Shown: positions 32,380-36,771 of the stretch, in pieces
How the letters are laid out: each line of letters opens with the position of its first letter
Position numbering within the stretch: position 1 is the stretch's first letter
Source: Candidatus Saganbacteria bacterium
GTDB lineage: Bacteria > Margulisbacteria > WOR-1 > O2-12-FULL-45-9
DNA length: 36,771 bases
Reading direction: 5' to 3'
Assembly (NCBI GenBank): GCA_016219705.1
Contig: JACRKQ010000005.1
Span: forward strand, 1-36,771
Notes under the pieces: generated by a model
The model's database searches: none
Told to the model about the DNA's origin: nothing
What the model saw: the letters and a program-made list of their open reading frames with translations, nothing else
Translations under genes and position numbers: made by a program

Positions 32380-35300
32380 ATGCCAAAGCGTACAGATATT
32401 CGCAAGATCATGATCATCGGCGCTGGCCCCATCGTGATTGGCCAGGCGTGCGAGTTTGATTACTCGGGATCGCAGGCCTGCAAAGCGCTGCGCGAAGAGG
32501 GCTACGAAGTTGTTTTAGTTAATTCCAATCCCGCAACAATCATGACCGATCCGGAGATGGCTAACCGCACTTATATCGAGCCGATCACTCCGGAGATCGT
32601 CGCTAAAATTATTGAAAAAGAGCGACCCGATGCGCTATTGCCGACTTTGGGCGGGCAAACAGCCCTCAATACGGCAGTTGCTTTGGCGGAAATGGGCGTG
32701 CTGGAAAAATTTAAAATCGAAGTTATTGGCGCCAACATTGCTTCGATTAAAAAAGCCGAAGAGCGCGATCTTTTTAAAACGGCGATGGCTGAAGCGGGAC
32801 TTGATTTGCCGCGCTCTGACTATGCGCGCACGATAGAAGCTGCCTGGACCGTCCTGGAGAGAATCGGCTTGCCAGTCATTATCCGTCCCAGCTTTACTCT
32901 GGCGGGAACCGGTTCCGGGATGGCTTACAACAAAGAAGAATTCGAAAAGATAGTTAAGCTGGGGCTGGAACTCTCGCCGACAACCGAGGTTCTGATTGAA
33001 GAAGATTTAACCGGCTGGAAAGAGTTTGAGCTCGAAGTGATGCGCGACAAGAAAGATAACGTCGTCATCATCTGCTCGATTGAAAATATCGACGCGATGG
33101 GCGTTCATACAGGAGATTCAATCACCGTGGCTCCGGCGCAGACATTAACCGATCGTGAATATCAAAAGATGCGGGATCAGTCAATTACCGTGATGCGGGC
33201 GATTGGAGTGGAGACAGGCGGCAGTAACGTACAATTCGCTGTCCATCCGACAACCGGCCGGATGGTTATCATTGAAATGAACCCGCGAGTCTCGCGCTCG
33301 TCCGCTTTAGCCTCAAAGGCGACCGGTTTTCCGATTGCTAAATTTGCCGCTAAACTGGCTGTGGGCTATACATTAGATGAAATTTCTAACGATATTACCA
33401 GGGAGACTCCAGCTTCTTTTGAGCCTTCGATCGATTATTGTGTCATTAAAATTCCCAGATTTACTTTTGAAAAATTCCCCGACGCGGAAAAAAAGATTGG
33501 GACTTCGATGAAGTCGGTGGGAGAGACAATGGCGATCGGGCGAACGTTTAAAGAAGCGCTGCAAAAAGGTTTACGGTCGTTAGAGATCGGTCGGGCCGGT
33601 TTTGGCGGTGACGGTAAAGATCAATACGATCCAGCGCTTTTACAAACGCGCTTAAGCGTCCCTAACGCAAAACGAGCATTTTATATACGCTATGCGCTGG
33701 AATCTGGAATGTCGATTGAAGAAGTTTATGAATTAACCAAAATTGATCGCTGGTTCCTGGATAATATGCTCCAGATAATTGAAGAAGAGCGAGAATTAAA
33801 GAAAAACAAAACTGAATTGCTTAAATCAAAAGATTTAATGCTGCGAGCCAAACAGTTTGGCTTCTCCGACCGTCAGTTAGCCGTTATGACTGGGAGGACG
33901 GAGATGGAGATTCGGACCATTCGTAAAGATTTGGGAGTGGCGGCGGTCTATAAATTAGTCGATACTTGTGCCGCGGAGTTCGAAGCCTATACGCCTTATT
34001 ATTATTCGACGTACGAACAAGAGTGTGAAGTCCGGACCAATACTGGCAAGAAAAAAGTTGTCATTTTAGGTGGTGGGCCCAATCGCATTGGCCAGGGAAT
34101 AGAATTTGATTATTGCTGCTGTCACGCCTCGTTTGCGCTAAAAGAAGAAGGATACGAAGCGATCATGGTCAATTCTAATCCCGAGACAGTTTCGACTGAC
34201 TACGATACATCGGACCGCCTCTATTTTGAGCCCGTTACGGTTGAAGATGTCTTGAATATTATTGATAAAGAAAAACCCGATGGAGTGATTGTGCAATTTG
34301 GCGGACAAACTCCTCTCAATATTGCGTTAGGCCTTGAAGCGGCCGGTGTTCCCATTATCGGCACATCGCCCAAGTCGATTGATAAGGCCGAGGACCGTAA
34401 ACTTTTCCAGAAGATGCTTAAGAAATTAAAACTGCTGCAGCCGGCCAATGGGACGGCAGTCAGTTTTGATCAGGCAAAACTGGTTGCCAAGAAGATTAGC
34501 TATCCTGTTGTTGTTCGTCCCTCTTATGTTTTAGGCGGGCGGGCGATGCGGATTGTTTATGATGAAGTCGAGCTGGAAGAGTATATGACTAAAGCGGTTT
34601 CGGCTTCTCCGGAGCGGCCGATCTTAATCGATAAATTCTTAAATGACGCGGTGGAGGTTGACGTGGATTGTGTTTCTGACGGCAAAAAAGTTGTTATTTG
34701 CGGAATTATGGAGCACATTGAAGAAGCGGGGATTCATTCCGGCGATTCCGCTTGTGTGATTCCGACGATTACTTTATCAAAAACTATTCTTGAAGAGATC
34801 AGAAAAGCGACCCAGGCGCTGGCCAAAAAATTGAAAGTCATTGGTTTAATGAATGTCCAATATGCTGTCCAGAATGGCCAGCTTTTTATACTGGAAGTTA
34901 ACCCTCGTGCTTCGCGCACCGTCCCCTACGTCAGCAAAGCGACGGGGATTCTCTGGGCGAAGATTGCGACGAAAGTGATGATTGGCAGGAGCTTGAAGGA
35001 CTTGGGGATTGAAAAAGAATTTATACCCAAACATTTTTCGGTCAAAGAAGCTGTTTTCCCTTTCAATCGTTTCCCCGGCGTCGATCCTGTTTTAGGTCCA
35101 GAGATGAAATCAACAGGGGAAGTGATGGGGATGGACGATGATTTCGGGATGGCCTTTATGAAATCGCAGATCGCGGCGGGGCAGAAGCTGACGACTGAAG
35201 GGAAGATTTTTATTTCAGTTAACGATCAGGATAAGCGGAAAATTATTGATATTGCCAAACGGCTGGCCAATTTAGGGTGTGAAATTGTGGCGACTGCCGG

Positions 35301-35589
35301 GACAGCGGAAGTTTTGCGCAAGAGCGGTTTAACCGTGGAAGAGGTGGCCAAGCTGGATAAAGGGCGGCCCGATATTATTGATTTGATAAAAAATCGGGAA
35401 GTCAGTTTATTGATCAATACTCCGGGCGGCAAAGAGACCAAAGCTGATGAGGGAAAAATCCGTTCTCTGGCTATTATGCAAAATTTACCGCTGGTCACGA
35501 CCCTTTCGGGCGCTCGCGCGACGGCAACGGGGCTGGAAGCGGCGAAGAAGAAGGGGTTACCGGTCAAGGCGCTGCAGGATTATCATTAA
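32380..35589 (+). CDS. carB: Carbamoyl-phosphate synthase large subunit
   Basis: 1069 aa, the full family length. It makes carbamoyl phosphate from bicarbonate, ammonia (from CarA) and two ATP. Two homologous ATP-grasp halves are visible: the first with [18 protein letters not shown] (13-30), [11 protein letters not shown] and [19 protein letters not shown]; the second with [26 protein letters not shown] and [19 protein letters not shown]. The linking oligomerisation region lies between them. The C-terminal ~130 residues form the MGS-like allosteric domain ([25 protein letters not shown]...LINTPGG). No repeat insertion is seen, unlike valS and carA. GGGCAGG lies before the ATG. It is the third gene of the carA-NYN-carB unit, separated from the NYN gene by a 220-base repeat-containing gap. 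Confidence 0.97.
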   Translation: MPKRTDIRKIMIIGAGPIVIGQACEFDYSGSQACKALREEGYEVVLVNSNPATIMTDPEMANRTYIEPITPEIVAKIIEKERPDALLPTLGGQTALNTAVALAEMGVLEKFKIEVIGANIASIKKAEERDLFKTAMAEAGLDLPRSDYARTIEAAWTVLERIGLPVIIRPSFTLAGTGSGMAYNKEEFEKIVKLGLELSPTTEVLIEEDLTGWKEFELEVMRDKKDNVVIICSIENIDAMGVHTGDSITVAPAQTLTDREYQKMRDQSITVMRAIGVETGGSNVQFAVHPTTGRMVIIEMNPRVSRSSALASKATGFPIAKFAAKLAVGYTLDEISNDITRETPASFEPSIDYCVIKIPRFTFEKFPDAEKKIGTSMKSVGETMAIGRTFKEALQKGLRSLEIGRAGFGGDGKDQYDPALLQTRLSVPNAKRAFYIRYALESGMSIEEVYELTKIDRWFLDNMLQIIEEERELKKNKTELLKSKDLMLRAKQFGFSDRQLAVMTGRTEMEIRTIRKDLGVAAVYKLVDTCAAEFEAYTPYYYSTYEQECEVRTNTGKKKVVILGGGPNRIGQGIEFDYCCCHASFALKEEGYEAIMVNSNPETVSTDYDTSDRLYFEPVTVEDVLNIIDKEKPDGVIVQFGGQTPLNIALGLEAAGVPIIGTSPKSIDKAEDRKLFQKMLKKLKLLQPANGTAVSFDQAKLVAKKISYPVVVRPSYVLGGRAMRIVYDEVELEEYMTKAVSASPERPILIDKFLNDAVEVDVDCVSDGKKVVICGIMEHIEEAGIHSGDSACVIPTITLSKTILEEIRKATQALAKKLKVIGLMNVQYAVQNGQLFILEVNPRASRTVPYVSKATGILWAKIATKVMIGRSLKDLGIEKEFIPKHFSVKEAVFPFNRFPGVDPVLGPEMKSTGEVMGMDDDFGMAFMKSQIAAGQKLTTEGKIFISVNDQDKRKIIDIAKRLANLGCEIVATAGTAEVLRKSGLTVEEVAKLDKGRPDIIDLIKNREVSLLINTPGGKETKADEGKIRSLAIMQNLPLVTTLSGARATATGLEAAKKKGLPVKALQDYH

Positions 35590-35592
35590 GGC

Positions 35593-35624
35593 TTGACTTT
35601 GATAGTATCATATGATACTATCAA
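35593..35624 (+). promoter_or_regulatory. Sigma-70 promoter with a 26-bp palindromic operator upstream of fic
   Basis: TTGACT (35593-35598), a 17-base spacer, then TACTAT (35616-35621). A perfect palindrome with 13-base arms (TTGATAGTATCAT, 35599-35624) covers the spacer and -10 box, so a bound dimer would block polymerase. The ATG at 35632 follows ~10 bases after the -10 box with no Shine-Dalgarno sequence, so the message is leaderless or nearly so. Confidence 0.6.
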
Positions 35625-35631
35625 TAATGAT

Positions 35632-36621
35632 ATGAGCCCACCATTTAAAATTACCGCTGAAATGTTGGACCTTTGCGCTGAGATTGCCCGGTTGCTGGGA
35701 CAGTTTGAGGGCTTAAAAGCTTCTGTCCCCCAACCGCAATTGAGACGGAGCAGTCGGGTCAGGACAATTTATTCGTCCTTAGCGATTGAGGGGAATAAAT
35801 TAACCGAGGATCAAATCACCGATATAATCAATAATAAAAGAGTGATTGGCGCCCAAAAGGATATTCTTGAGGTCAAGAACGCCATTAAGGCCTATGATTT
35901 AATCCATTCCTATAAAAGCGACCAACTTGCTTCACTGCTCAAGGCTCACAAGACAATGATGAATGGCTTGGTTGATGATGCCGGTTCTCTGCGCTCAAGA
36001 AATGTCGGGATTTTTAAAGGGCGAGAGGTTGCCCATCTGGCGCCGAAATATCAAATGGTTCCCAAATTGATGGAGGATCTTTTCGCCTTTCTAAAAAAGA
36101 AAGACAAACTTAATCTCTTGATAAAGTCGAGTGTTTTTCATTATGAGTTTGAATTTATTCATCCTTTTTCTGATGGCAATGGCCGACTAGGGCGGCTTTG
36201 GCAGACGACGATCTTATTTGCCTATCATCCGTTTTTTGAATATATCCCCATTGAGTCAATTGTCAAAGAGAAACAAAAACAATATTATAATGTTCTCTCT
36301 CAGGCAGATAAAATGGGGGAATCCACTAAGTTTGTCGAGTTTATGTTAAAAGTGATCTATCAGGCGGCCAGGGAATTTTTTGCTGATTTTAGGACACAAC
36401 GGCAAACGGCGGAAACTCGTCTGACGCAGGCCCGTGACAATTTTAAAAATAGGGCTTTTTCCAGAAAGGATTATTTAATTTTTCACAAAAACCTTTCTAC
36501 AGCCACGGCGAGTCGAGATTTGCATTTTGGAATTAAGCAAAAAAACCTTAAAAAAATCGGGGATAAGGCGTTGACAAAGTATCTATTTGTTGTGCCAGAA
36601 GAAGAAGGGCTTACCAATTAA
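35632..36621 (+). CDS. Class II Fic-family protein (probable AMP-transferase) with C-terminal winged helix
   Basis: 329 aa from the ATG at 35632. An upstream TTG in the same frame lies in the promoter and is not used here. The Fic catalytic motif HPFSDGNGRLGR is complete (His177). N-terminal to it lies the inhibitory motif SLAIEGN (Ser49...Glu53-Gly54), fitting (S/T)xxxE(G/N), so this is a self-inhibited class II Fic protein. Fic enzymes usually transfer AMP from ATP to Ser/Thr/Tyr of a target protein; the target is unknown. The C-terminal ~45 residues (STATASRDLHFGIKQKNLKKIG) look like a winged-helix DNA-binding segment and could bind the palindrome in the gene's own promoter. The gene follows carB by 42 bases but has its own promoter. 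Confidence 0.9.
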   Translation: MSPPFKITAEMLDLCAEIARLLGQFEGLKASVPQPQLRRSSRVRTIYSSLAIEGNKLTEDQITDIINNKRVIGAQKDILEVKNAIKAYDLIHSYKSDQLASLLKAHKTMMNGLVDDAGSLRSRNVGIFKGREVAHLAPKYQMVPKLMEDLFAFLKKKDKLNLLIKSSVFHYEFEFIHPFSDGNGRLGRLWQTTILFAYHPFFEYIPIESIVKEKQKQYYNVLSQADKMGESTKFVEFMLKVIYQAAREFFADFRTQRQTAETRLTQARDNFKNRAFSRKDYLIFHKNLSTATASRDLHFGIKQKNLKKIGDKALTKYLFVVPEEEGLTN

Positions 36622-36771
36622 TGCGCTGCAACAGCTCTGACGAATAGTATTTCTTCGCACCCGTAAACCCCTTCCCACTTGCCGACGCATCTTTTTATCA
36701 ACCAGGGACCCATTTTCCTCTTGTTCCAAGGGGTTTTCTTCGCAAAGGCAAGTTTTGCTTGATATCATAAC

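Noticed and set aside
35593-35631. Upstream TTG start for the Fic protein (13 extra residues)
   Set aside because: This TTG is the -35 box of the promoter and the extra codons lie in the operator; the ATG at 35632 begins the family-like sequence.
36583-36768. Minus-strand frames at the right edge, including a 31-aa frame from 36713 to 36618 ending in ILFVRAVAAH
   Set aside because: The ending looks protein-like, but there is no start with a ribosome site and an in-frame stop lies at the window edge; too short to support.

Overview
The window looks like a chromosomal segment of an uncultured bacterium with a Gram-negative type envelope. One protein ends in an apparent outer-membrane beta-barrel. 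The short dispersed repeats, some inserted in frame inside housekeeping genes, resemble those reported from candidate-phylum genomes such as Saganbacteria/Margulisbacteria (WOR-1) or Omnitrophota. This placement is an inference from style; no rRNA or other taxonomic marker is present.

Left two thirds (1-23.7 kb, all on the minus strand). This is a cluster of very large envelope or signalling genes. In transcription order it holds a 2164-aa multi-membrane-span protein, a 933-aa membrane-anchored TPR-like protein, a frameshifted AAA/DUF4143 ATPase, a 1420-aa protein with an N-terminal GH8 (BcsZ/cellulase-like) domain fused to a long helical-repeat region, a ~1580-aa helical-repeat protein with a C-terminal beta-barrel (BcsC-like layout), a 567-aa membrane protein with a degenerate PP2C/PPM-like domain, and a membrane Ser/Thr kinase that runs off the left edge. 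I read it as a divergent exopolysaccharide or surface-polymer export system with its own kinase/phosphatase-like pair. The GH8 and kinase assignments rest on clear motifs. The system-level function is inference.

The transcription units of this cluster share one promoter type. Five sites fit GAAATTTY-N11-GNCGATAW with identical spacing: upstream of the 2164-aa, 1420-aa, 567-aa and kinase genes, and also upstream of the distant ilvE-like gene. This closely matches the sigma-28 (FliA/SigD) consensus and suggests a single regulon.

Right third (23.8-36.8 kb). This part is mostly housekeeping: a decayed second AAA/DUF4143 ATPase, valS, a LOG-family nucleotide hydrolase, an ilvE-type aminotransferase with an unexplained ~150-residue N-terminal extension (minus strand), carA, a NYN-domain protein, carB and a class II Fic protein. 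Short repeats have entered valS three times and carA once without breaking the frame. Another repeat family flanks the NYN gene between carA and carB as an inverted pair. Several stand-alone genes (LOG, Fic, ATPase remnant 2) have good sigma-70 promoters placed so close to the ATG that their mRNAs should be leaderless or nearly so. The Fic and ATPase promoters overlap long perfect palindromes that look like operators.

No tRNA, rRNA, CRISPR array, transposase or origin was seen.
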